Assembly: GCA_903906365.1 (NCBI GenBank)
Contig: CAIVKC010000056.1
Span: 25,141-89,140 of the forward strand
Origin: an uncultured Bacteroidota bacterium
GTDB taxonomy: Bacteria; Bacteroidota; Bacteroidia; Chitinophagales; Chitinophagaceae
DNA: 64,000 bases
Direction of reading: 5' to 3'
Under the pieces are notes generated by a model. The model was given only the letters and a program-made list of their open reading frames with translations. It searched no databases and was not told the DNA's origin. The translations under genes and the position numbers were made by a program. Shown in pieces: positions 20,582 to 28,551 of the stretch; position 1 is the stretch's first letter; each line of letters starts with the position of its first letter.

Positions 20582-22180
20582 TCAATGGCTGTAACCCGGT
20601 CCGTACAGCGGGGTGCCGCTCCTGACTCCGGTATGTTTGCCCTGCTCGATTACGACCTGGCCATTGACCAGCACATAGGAAAAGCCGGTAGAAAACTGGT
20701 GCGGGTTCTCAAAGGTGGCCCTGTCTGTGACCAGCTCGGGATCAAAGATCACCAGGTCCGCCGCATAGCCGGGCCGCAGCAGGCCGCGGTCTGTAAGCTG
20801 GAATTTCTGCGCGGGCAGGGAACTCATCCTGCGCACGGCTTCTTCCAGGCCCATGACATGCAGCTCCCGGACGTATCTTCCCAAAATGCGCGCATTGGTC
20901 CCATAGGCCCTGGGGTGTGGCATGCCCTTGCCCTGCACCGGCACCCCCGCATCGGAGGCCGCCATATTGAATGGATAGGACATGATATAGGTGACGTCTT
21001 TTTCATTCATGGAATGGTATACCATCTGGGCGCCCCCTTTTACCATCATATCCAATATGGTCTCCGCCTCCTGGCGTGCCCCTGCCCTGCGGCCCAGGAG
21101 GCGGTTGATCTGGGTGATGCTTTTGCCATTGAAGGTGCTGTCCGCCCCGTAGGAAGCCACCACCGCAAAACTGAAATCGGGGAACTGGTAGCGGCGGATT
21201 TCTGCGAGCATCCCGGAGATGATTTTCTTTCTGATGGCCGGATTGGAAATCCGGCTGACAATGGAATCCTGTGTCCCTGCGATCGCCCAGGAGGGCAGCC
21301 TTGCACCGAGGTTGGTGCTGCTCGCCGTATAGGGATACTGGTCGATGGTTACGTCGATGCCTTCTTTCCTGGCCTGCTCCACCAGCGCCAGGGTTTCGTG
21401 GGACCTTCCCCAGTTGGCCTTTCCGCCTACCTTGAAATGGGAGATTTCCACGCCCATGGAGGCCATCCTGCCTACATTAATGGCTTCTTCCACCGCCTGG
21501 GTCACCTGGCTTTCCTCGTTGCGAATATGGGAGGCATAGACCCCATGATACCGGGCTGCGGCCCGGGCCAGCCCGACCACTTCCTCGGTATGGGCAAAAG
21601 TGCCGGGGACATATATAAGCCCGGTGGACAATCCCACTGCCCCATCCCGCATCCCCTGTTCTACCATGGCTTCCATCCGGCGGGTTTCTTCCGGGGTGGG
21701 CTGCCGGTCGTCGCGGCCCATAACGGCCTCCCGCACACTGCCATGACCGATCAGGGTCGCCACATTCAGGGATACTTTCACGCTGTCCAGCTGGTGGAAA
21801 AAGGCCGCTATATCTGTCTGGGAGCCGCCGCAGTTGCCTGTAATGGCGGTGGTTACCCCGTCAAAGAGAAAATTATCTGCGGTAGGATGACCCAGTATGC
21901 CCCCAAAGAGCCCGCCTTCCAGGTGGGTGTGCACGTCGATAAACCCGGGCGCCGCCACCAGGCCGTGTGCATCAATGATACGGGCCGCTCCCGCGCTGTC
22001 GATGTGGCGGGAGACTTCCCGTATCCTGCCCGCTTTAATGGATATATCACCATAGAACCAGGGGTTGCCGGTGCCATCTATGATCCTGGCGTGGCGGATC
22101 AGCAGGTCAACGGAGGGCTGCGAGATGGCCAGTACCGGGACAAGTAGCAGGGTGCAAAGCAGTGTTTTGTTGATTTTCAT
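20582..22180 (-). CDS. Exported amidohydrolase of the N-acyl-D-amino-acid deacylase family
   Basis: A 532-residue protein with a signal peptide (ending VLAISQPS). It has the D-aminoacylase/dihydroorotase-like fold: metal-binding HTH in GFIDVHTHLEGG near residue 100, GNCGG near residue 140, HIRNEE near residue 220, and a C-terminal composite beta domain (GLLRPGYAADLVIFDPE). The family hydrolyses N-acyl D-amino acids, or D-amino-acid-containing peptides, using zinc. Export implies use on peptides from outside or from cell-wall turnover. It lies 57 nt downstream of the M19 dipeptidase gene on the same strand, so the two are probably co-transcribed and may both act on small peptides. Confidence 0.9.
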   Translation of the reverse strand: MKINKTLLCTLLLVPVLAISQPSVDLLIRHARIIDGTGNPWFYGDISIKAGRIREVSRHIDSAGAARIIDAHGLVAAPGFIDVHTHLEGGLFGGILGHPTADNFLFDGVTTAITGNCGGSQTDIAAFFHQLDSVKVSLNVATLIGHGSVREAVMGRDDRQPTPEETRRMEAMVEQGMRDGAVGLSTGLIYVPGTFAHTEEVVGLARAAARYHGVYASHIRNEESQVTQAVEEAINVGRMASMGVEISHFKVGGKANWGRSHETLALVEQARKEGIDVTIDQYPYTASSTNLGARLPSWAIAGTQDSIVSRISNPAIRKKIISGMLAEIRRYQFPDFSFAVVASYGADSTFNGKSITQINRLLGRRAGARQEAETILDMMVKGGAQMVYHSMNEKDVTYIMSYPFNMAASDAGVPVQGKGMPHPRAYGTNARILGRYVRELHVMGLEEAVRRMSSLPAQKFQLTDRGLLRPGYAADLVIFDPELVTDRATFENPHQFSTGFSYVLVNGQVVIEQGKHTGVRSGTPLYGPGYSH

Positions 22181-22237
22181 TCATATTATTTTTTTGGGGT
22201 ACAGTATGCACGGGATAGCCCTTGCCTTCAGCGCCGC

Positions 22238-23422
22238 TTATTTTTCATTGGCTTTCAGCACCCGCATGAAATTGCCGCCCAGGATCTTTTTGATATCCGC
22301 TGCCGGGTAACCGCGCTTTACCAGCGCCTCGGTGATCCGGGGGTAATCCTGCACCCCTTCCAGACCCTGCGGGGCAGATTCTATGCCGTCAAAATCAGAA
22401 CCCAGTCCCACATAATCAACACCAACCAGCTTGGCAATATAATCGATGTGGTCGATCAGCAGCGAAAGCGGCGGGCGCAGTGCGGCGGCTTCTTCGGGAT
22501 ATTTCCTGCTGAAAATGGCATTCATCTCATATCCGGGTGTCCGGAGCCCTGACAGCGAATCGTATTCCTGCCGGTGACGGCTCATGAACGCATTGGCCCG
22601 CTTGAGATAGGAACTGTCCAGGAAACCCGAATAGAAATTGACCTGGATGACTCCGCCGTTTTTGGCAACCGCACGGATCTGGTCATCTTTCAGGTTGCGG
22701 AATACCGGGCAGATCGCATATACGGAACTGTGGGAGGCGATGACGGGTTTGGTGGTGGTTTGCATCACGTCCCAGAAAGTCTGTTCCCCCACATGGGAAA
22801 TATCGACGATCATGCCCAGTTGGTTCATTCTCCTGACCACCTGGCGGCCAAATTCATTGAGCCCTTTTTGGGGGTTGGGCACCGTGGCCCCGCTTTCGTC
22901 TTTGGCAGAGGACGCCCAGGAAGTGCTGTTGTTCCAGGTCAGGGTCATGTAACGCACCCCGCGTTTGTAGAAGCTGTCCAGTTTGTCCAGGTCGTCCTCG
23001 ATCATGTGACCGCCTTCCACCCCGCTCATGCAGGCCAGTTTCCTTTCCTTGAAAGCCCGGTATACCTGGCCGGAATTATAAACGATCCGCATCTTGTCCG
23101 GGTTCCTGCGGGCGATGGCATAGAGGGAATCGATTTCAATATTGGCAAATTTATAGGCCGTGTCTTTTCCAAAACGCTCATCGCAGAAAATGGAAAATAC
23201 CTGCAAGCCAACCCCGCCTTTTTTAAAACGGGCCAGGTCGGTATGGGTCTTTCCCTCCAGGTCCTCCTCTATGGAAAGCCCCTTGAGGGTTACTGTGGAC
23301 AGCACGTCGTTATGGGTATCCACCAGCAGGGCGCTGCGGTGAATGCGGCGGTAATCCTGGCAAAGGCAAAGACCCGGCAGAACAAGTAGGACTGCCAGCA
23401 GGCATAACAGGGGGTTTTTCAT
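22238..23422 (-). CDS. Exported membrane dipeptidase-like peptidase, M19 (renal dipeptidase) family
   Basis: A 394-residue protein with a signal peptide (ending LCLCQDY). M19 zinc motifs are visible: DTHNDV near residue 35 (the HxD pair), GVEGGHMIEDD near residue 135 (bridging Glu), the MTLTWNNSTSWASS segment, VDISHVG near residue 205, ASHSSVYAICPVFRN near residue 230, and GLGSDFDG near the end. The family cleaves dipeptides, including those with D-residues at the C-terminus. With the neighbouring D-aminoacylase-type enzyme it fits scavenging of mixed L/D peptides. Confidence 0.93.
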   Translation of the reverse strand: MKNPLLCLLAVLLVLPGLCLCQDYRRIHRSALLVDTHNDVLSTVTLKGLSIEEDLEGKTHTDLARFKKGGVGLQVFSIFCDERFGKDTAYKFANIEIDSLYAIARRNPDKMRIVYNSGQVYRAFKERKLACMSGVEGGHMIEDDLDKLDSFYKRGVRYMTLTWNNSTSWASSAKDESGATVPNPQKGLNEFGRQVVRRMNQLGMIVDISHVGEQTFWDVMQTTTKPVIASHSSVYAICPVFRNLKDDQIRAVAKNGGVIQVNFYSGFLDSSYLKRANAFMSRHRQEYDSLSGLRTPGYEMNAIFSRKYPEEAAALRPPLSLLIDHIDYIAKLVGVDYVGLGSDFDGIESAPQGLEGVQDYPRITEALVKRGYPAADIKKILGGNFMRVLKANEK

Positions 23423-23495
23423 GAGCGGTTAATGTGTTTGTTAAAAAATGAAGCGGTTTAATTTACCGGGGTGGAGGAGCTAATAAAGACTCCCC

Positions 23496-24044
23496 TCAAT
23501 CCTCCTTGCTGCCTTTGTCGCCGATGAACCAGTGTTCCTTATTTCTGAACAGCACGTTGAAGGTGGTCAGGGATCCGTAAATGCGGGTGATATACTGCTG
23601 CAGGTTGACTTTGTCTGCATCGGTGAGCACCTTGTGGGCATTGATTTGCTGCTCCATGACCCGCAGCCGGTCGCGCAGCATGACGATTTTGTGAAAGAAA
23701 ATATCGATGGGCACTTCCTTCGGTTTTTGGCTTGAGTCCCTGGGCTGCAGCAACATCGTGCCGCCCATCCAGCGCTCCCCCAGGGGTATGACCTCGGTAA
23801 CGTCGCCCCATAGCCGGAGAATCTTCAGCAGGGACTTCTCCACTTCGGAGGTGGTTTCTATTTCCGCGGTGACGTTTTCGGGGATGATCTCATCGAGGTG
23901 GGTGTCTGTCTTGTCGATTTCCTTGATGCCATGGTGGATAAAGGAGATCAGGTAGGTGGCATAACGGACGGCAACGATGACGCCGGGTCCCAGCTGGGTA
24001 TGCTGGAGCCGGGTGCCGATGCCCAGTGTGGTTTGTTCGCTCAT
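23496..24044 (-). CDS. Bacteroidota protein with N-terminal CarD/SH3-like domain
   Basis: A 182-residue soluble protein. Residues about 8-40 (LGIGTRLQHTQLGPGVIVAV and onward) form a CarD/Tudor-like beta segment as found in proteins that bind RNA polymerase beta or in MFD. The rest is predicted helical, with WGDVTEVIPLGERWMGGTMLL and a C-terminal HWFIGDKG. I cannot assign a role; an RNA polymerase contact is only suggested by the first domain. It starts 6 nt before the end of the preceding serine hydrolase gene and is probably in its transcript. Confidence 0.75.
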   Translation of the reverse strand: MSEQTTLGIGTRLQHTQLGPGVIVAVRYATYLISFIHHGIKEIDKTDTHLDEIIPENVTAEIETTSEVEKSLLKILRLWGDVTEVIPLGERWMGGTMLLQPRDSSQKPKEVPIDIFFHKIVMLRDRLRVMEQQINAHKVLTDADKVNLQQYITRIYGSLTTFNVLFRNKEHWFIGDKGSKED

Positions 24045-24050
24045 GGTTAT

Positions 24051-25355
24051 TTAGGGTTGAATGGGTAAGGGTTGATCGATGGCCTGGTAAACCAGGGCCT
24101 TGAATTTCTCGGTGATGTCACCGTGGCTGTTGGGGGACTGCTGGGTCATAAACAAACAGACCAGTTTTTCCTTCGGGTCCGCCCAGTAGAAAGTGCCAAA
24201 ATAGCCGCCCCAGGAAAAACTCCCCTCATTCCAGGGGCCTTTGGAGCTCCCTTTGGGACTGACCAGTTCAAAACCCAGCCCGAAATAATCGGTGCCGTTG
24301 AAGGGGAAATCCAGCTGGGAACTGGTCATCATCTCCACCGAGCGGGCAGAGAGGATCCGGTGCCCGTTATAGGTTCCCTTGTTCAGCATCATCTGCAGGA
24401 AAATGGCATAGTCATAAGCCGTAGAGGAGAGTCCGGCCCCGCCGGAGAAATAGTGCTTGACGATGGTGGGATAATCCGGGTCAATGTCTTTGTGGTTTTT
24501 GCCCCAGGCGATGATGTGCTCCTGGTCGTCCTGGGTATATACTTTGGCCAGCCGCCCGGCACGGTCCGCCGGCAGGTTGAAATAAGTGTCCTTCATGCCC
24601 AGGGGAATGAAAATATGGGTGCGCATGAAATTTTCCAGGCTCATGCCGCTGATCTGCTCCACCAGGCATCCCAGCAGGTCGGTGTTGAGGCCGTAGATCC
24701 ATTTTTCCCCCGGCTGGGCAAACAGGGGAAGCGAACCGAGCACCTTCATTTTTTCGGGCAGGCTGGCGTTGACCACCCCCAGGCCGGACCTGAGCCCGTT
24801 TTTGGCATACAGGGCGTTCATTTCCGGGCTTCCGATCTCGGCATAACCGATACCCGAGCTCTGGGTCAGCAGGTCACGGATGGTCACTTCCCTTTTGGCC
24901 GCCACCGTCGTATAGGTAGTGTCCGCCAGGTTGAAATGATCGATCACCCTGGGGTTCCTGAATGCAGGGATATACCGGCTTACCGGGTCGTCGAGCAGGA
25001 GTTTGCCCTGTTCGTAAAGGATCATCACGGCCACCGAAGTGATGGCTTTGGACTGGGAAGCGATCCGCATGATCTGGTCCTTTTGCATGGGACTGCGCGC
25101 AGCGATGTCATTATAGCCAAAGGACCTGTAATAGGCCAGCTTCCCGTTGCGGTAGACGATGGCCACCGCTCCGTTGAGCCATTTTCTGGAAATGTAATCC
25201 TGGACACTGCTGTCGATATAGGACAGCCGGTAGGCGGACATTCCGCTCAGGGAGGTCTCCGGCCCCGCCGACAGGACAGGCGTCTGTGACCGGACCTGGG
25301 ATGCAAACTGCAGCAGGAGACAGCAGGGGATCAGCCATTTTTTCATGGTAAACAA
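24051..25355 (-). CDS. Exported serine hydrolase, beta-lactamase class C / esterase fold
   Basis: A 434-residue exported protein with a signal peptide. Its catalytic SxxK motif is S-Q-S-K in RIASQSKAITSV near residue 98. The tyrosine motif is Y-G-L-N in WIYGLNTDLLG near residue 220, and the third motif is in the SWGGYFGT region near residue 385, without a standard KTG. This pattern is typical of the broad class C-like group that includes esterases and D-Ala-D-Ala peptidases rather than true beta-lactamases. The ATG at codon 4 (25346), which gives MKKWLIPCC, is an equally good start. Substrate unknown. Confidence 0.9.
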   Translation of the reverse strand: MFTMKKWLIPCCLLLQFASQVRSQTPVLSAGPETSLSGMSAYRLSYIDSSVQDYISRKWLNGAVAIVYRNGKLAYYRSFGYNDIAARSPMQKDQIMRIASQSKAITSVAVMILYEQGKLLLDDPVSRYIPAFRNPRVIDHFNLADTTYTTVAAKREVTIRDLLTQSSGIGYAEIGSPEMNALYAKNGLRSGLGVVNASLPEKMKVLGSLPLFAQPGEKWIYGLNTDLLGCLVEQISGMSLENFMRTHIFIPLGMKDTYFNLPADRAGRLAKVYTQDDQEHIIAWGKNHKDIDPDYPTIVKHYFSGGAGLSSTAYDYAIFLQMMLNKGTYNGHRILSARSVEMMTSSQLDFPFNGTDYFGLGFELVSPKGSSKGPWNEGSFSWGGYFGTFYWADPKEKLVCLFMTQQSPNSHGDITEKFKALVYQAIDQPLPIQP

Positions 25356-25464
25356 TTAAGGGGTAAATCTTTGGACAAGAAAGGTAATGAAATTTGTGAG
25401 AAAAGGGCCCGTGCTCAACCGGCCCGGGCCAGGGCCGGAAGGTCATGACCGGCTGGAGAGCTGC

Positions 25465-26277
25465 TCAGAAAGGCTTTTTATCCCGGTTCTGGAGGCGGAC
25501 CGGACGATTGCGGTTTTGTTTGTATTCAATGGACGCCAGTTTGATGTATTCATCAAAATCATAATCGGTGCTGGTCTGGGCAAACTGGAAAGAAGGCCGG
25601 TACCTGGCCATGAAGGTTTCCAGGTCCGTACCGCTCAGGTGGGTGATCTTTCGCACCAGCAGGGGGCTGAAGCGGTGGTCTATGAATTTATCCTGCTCCT
25701 CGGTGATCAGCCGCTGCTGGAAGGAGGCCAGCCGCCGGTTGCGGCTGAAGCGGAATACATTGATGAGTTCATCCAGGTCCAGTCCCACGCCCGTTCCCCC
25801 CGAACCGGGTTCCGTCAGCTTGAGGCCGGGTTTGTGGTAATCAAAGTAGCGGGCATAGTCCTTTCGGTTCTGCAGGGAGTCAATATGGTAGTTGCGGGGC
25901 GCTACCCGTACCGTCCTGAGTTCGGTGGGCTCCACATGGAGGGCAATATCAAAATCGTTGTAGGCGCTGATGTTTTTCACCGGGTACTTGTAGGTCTCCC
26001 GGCCCAGGTAGGAAAAGGAGATGGAGTCCTGGTCAGAGACGTTGATGCTGTAATGACCGTTGGAATCCGTCACCGTGCCCCTGCCCGAAGTGCTCATCAC
26101 GCTGACCGACTGCATGGGTTTGGTGCGGGTCATGTTGTATACGGTTCCTTTGACGGTCATGGTCTGTCCCAGGGCATCCTGGGGACAAAATCCGGTATAT
26201 AGCAGGATAAAACAAAGTAAACCACTGAATACAGTTGGACGCAAAGGCGGTAAATTAGGCTGTGATATTACCATCAA
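25465..26277 (-). CDS. Exported protein with carboxypeptidase-D regulatory-like domain
   Basis: A 270-residue exported protein. After a signal segment ending near ALGQTM it has a carboxypeptidase-regulatory-like beta-sandwich (VKGTVYN, VSVMSTSGRGTVTDSNGHYSI, residues about 40-110). The C-terminal half is of unknown fold, with many charged and aromatic residues (DLDELINVFRFSRNRR). This domain order is common in Bacteroidota periplasmic proteins of unknown function. It ends 110 nt before the serine hydrolase gene and may be co-transcribed with it. Confidence 0.82.
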   Translation of the reverse strand: MMVISQPNLPPLRPTVFSGLLCFILLYTGFCPQDALGQTMTVKGTVYNMTRTKPMQSVSVMSTSGRGTVTDSNGHYSINVSDQDSISFSYLGRETYKYPVKNISAYNDFDIALHVEPTELRTVRVAPRNYHIDSLQNRKDYARYFDYHKPGLKLTEPGSGGTGVGLDLDELINVFRFSRNRRLASFQQRLITEEQDKFIDHRFSPLLVRKITHLSGTDLETFMARYRPSFQFAQTSTDYDFDEYIKLASIEYKQNRNRPVRLQNRDKKPF

Positions 26278-26289
26278 TAATGCAATTTA

Positions 26290-26904
26290 CTACTGCCCGG
26301 CCTGGGATTTAACGATATTTTGCGAATCGATTACTTCTTCGATAACCCTCGGATAATGGCGGTGCTCCAGCTGGTGGATGCGACTGGCCAGGCTTTCGGG
26401 CGTATCGCCGGGCACTACCTCGCAGCGCGCCTGGAACAGGATGGCCCCGTTGTCGTAGAGGGCATCCACGTTATGGATGGTGATACCGCTTTGTTTTTCC
26501 CCGGCGGCCAGGACCGCCTCGTGGACCCGGTTACCGTACATGCCTTTTCCCCCAAATTTGGGAAGCAGGGCGGGGTGGATATTGATGATCCTTCCCCCGT
26601 AGGCCCCAATGAGGGTTTCGGGGATTTTCCATAAAAAACCGGCCAGCACGATAAAACCGATGCGGTGTAAGGCGAGTTCCGGCAGGTAGCCATCCCCCCG
26701 CAGGAACCGGTCGGGTTCAATGAGCAGGACCGGTATCCGCTCCCTGGCGGCTATCCGGATCACACCGGCCTGGGGTTTATTGCAGACGACCAGGCCGACC
26801 CGGATGCGGGGATGGTCCCTGAAATGATCCATGATCTTTTCTGCATTGGACCCGGCACCCGAGGCGAAAATGGCAATCTGAAGGGGAATCGTACTGTTTT
26901 GCAT
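26290..26904 (-). CDS. purN: Phosphoribosylglycinamide formyltransferase
   Basis: A 204-residue enzyme of purine synthesis that formylates glycinamide ribonucleotide with 10-formyl-tetrahydrofolate. The substrate loop FASGAGSNAEKI is at about residues 12-23. The catalytic Asn and His lie in INIHPALLP near residue 110, and the catalytic Asp in the HNVDALYDNG segment near residue 145. The length is normal. It is transcribed away from the Act operon, so the 303-nt space between them holds both promoters. Confidence 0.95.
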   Translation of the reverse strand: MQNSTIPLQIAIFASGAGSNAEKIMDHFRDHPRIRVGLVVCNKPQAGVIRIAARERIPVLLIEPDRFLRGDGYLPELALHRIGFIVLAGFLWKIPETLIGAYGGRIINIHPALLPKFGGKGMYGNRVHEAVLAAGEKQSGITIHNVDALYDNGAILFQARCEVVPGDTPESLASRIHQLEHRHYPRVIEEVIDSQNIVKSQAGQ

Positions 26905-27129
26905 GTAATAATTATGTAATATGGAAAATCCGGGTCTCCATTTTCGGGGGACCTGCCGGACAAAGGTGGCAATATAGTCCCGAACGGTAAAAATTGATTA
27001 AACCCCGGGAGAATCCCAGGCGGTTTTGGTTGCACAAATCTGTTGACAAAAACATGACAGTTCATAATGTCATTCTTCTACAATTCGCTGAAACACACGC
27101 CAGACAAGGGAAAAAAAATTTTTCGTATG

Positions 27130-27162
27130 TTGGTATTTTGTTGAAATCCTGACTTATTTTTG
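27130..27162 (+). promoter_or_regulatory. Probable promoter of the Act/oxidase operon
   Basis: TATTTTTG at 27155-27162 matches the Bacteroidota -7 box TAnnTTTG. A TTG at 27130-27132 lies 22 nt upstream of it, slightly longer than the usual 19-21. The implied start near 27170 would exclude the first in-frame ATG at 27160 and supports the ATG at 27208 for actA. The rest of the 26905-27207 interval holds nothing else I can name. Confidence 0.5.
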
Positions 27163-27207
27163 CACCGACTCAGGAGATTTTTCCACATTTATACACAGCT
27201 TGTATAT

Positions 27208-28455
27208 ATGCATCATAATAGACTAATTGCTAAAAGATTATTCCTCAGTATCCTTCTCTCAGCCGTTTTTTCCATTGGTAATGGTCTGTTAGCCCAGGAT
27301 GGTAAGGCCCTTTTTCAGGCCAATTGTGCGTCCTGTCATAACCCGGTCAAGGCCCTGACCGGTCCCGCCCTAAAGGGGGTGACCGAGCGGGTTCCGGACT
27401 CCAAACTGCTGCATTCCTGGATCAGGAATAACCAGGCGGTACTGGCCTCCGGCAATAAATATTTCAATGACCTCTACGCCTCTTATAATAAGACGGCGAT
27501 GAACCTGTTTACCACCCTCACCGACCCGGAAATTGATGCCATACTCAAATATGTCAACGATTATAAGGAGCCCGTCCAGGCAGGTCCCACCCCCGGCGCG
27601 CCGGCCCAGGAAGGCGACAACAGCCTTCTTTATGGTATCCTGACCCTCATTTTGGCCGTTATCATGCTGACGCTCGTGCAGGTAAACAGCAACCTGAAAA
27701 AACTCTCTGACGACAAGGAAGGGATTCCGGCCATGGAGCCGATCCCCTTCTACCGCAATAAGGTATACATCACTTTTGTCATCCTCATCCTGTTTGTAGT
27801 GGGCGGATTTTATGTGGTGGAAGGCGCCATCGGCCTGGGTCGCACCAAGAACTACCAGCCGGAGCAGCCCATTTATTATTCCCACAAGGTACATGCCGGC
27901 ACCAACCAGATCAGCTGCCTGTACTGCCATGGCGGCGCCTGGGAAAGCAAGCATGCCGCCGTTCCCTCCCTCAATGTGTGTATGAACTGCCATGCGGCCA
28001 TCAATGAATACAAGGGGGAAAAGCTATTCCGCGAAAACGGGGAGGAAGTCAACGGCACGGCTGAAATCCAGAAATTATACGCCCATGCGGGTTACGACCC
28101 CAAAATGGGCAAATACACTTCGGCCGGAACCCCGGTGGAGTGGACCAAGATACACAACCTGCCCGACCACGTATACTTCAGCCATGCCCAGCATATCCGC
28201 GCGGGCAAAGTACAGTGCCAGACCTGCCACGGACCTATCCAGGAGATGAATGAAGTCAAGCAGTTTGCCGACCTGAGCATGGGATGGTGCATCAACTGCC
28301 ACCGCAATTCCAAGGTCAATTTCCCGGATTCAGCAGGCAATAACGGCAATAAATTCTACAGCATTTACGAGAAGTTCCACAAGGACCTGCAGCCCGGTGA
28401 CAGCATCACTGTTGAGAAGATCGGCGGAACCGAATGCCAGAAATGTCACTATTGA
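27208..28455 (+). CDS. actA: Alternative complex III multiheme cytochrome c subunit ActA
   Basis: About 415 residues. A signal segment (about 8-28) is followed by a monoheme cytochrome c domain (CASCH), a transmembrane helix near 150, a second near 195, and then a pentaheme region with CLYCH, CMNCH, CQTCH, CINCH and CQKCH. That makes six CxxCH sites: the five of classical ActA plus an N-terminal monoheme domain. ActA carries electrons from the complex towards its acceptors in the periplasm. I chose 27208 (MHHNRLIAK) because it directly precedes the signal segment and lies after the predicted promoter. It is the first gene of a nine-kilobase operon. Confidence 0.95.
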   Translation: MHHNRLIAKRLFLSILLSAVFSIGNGLLAQDGKALFQANCASCHNPVKALTGPALKGVTERVPDSKLLHSWIRNNQAVLASGNKYFNDLYASYNKTAMNLFTTLTDPEIDAILKYVNDYKEPVQAGPTPGAPAQEGDNSLLYGILTLILAVIMLTLVQVNSNLKKLSDDKEGIPAMEPIPFYRNKVYITFVILILFVVGGFYVVEGAIGLGRTKNYQPEQPIYYSHKVHAGTNQISCLYCHGGAWESKHAAVPSLNVCMNCHAAINEYKGEKLFRENGEEVNGTAEIQKLYAHAGYDPKMGKYTSAGTPVEWTKIHNLPDHVYFSHAQHIRAGKVQCQTCHGPIQEMNEVKQFADLSMGWCINCHRNSKVNFPDSAGNNGNKFYSIYEKFHKDLQPGDSITVEKIGGTECQKCHY

Positions 28456-28551
28456 TTCCTGCCTGCACCAAAGGGTTCCAGGTATATTAAATACTATCAT
28501 ACTTATAATTAAAATACAAGCCCCTCCAGGGTTTGGGGTAAATAAGCAAAT

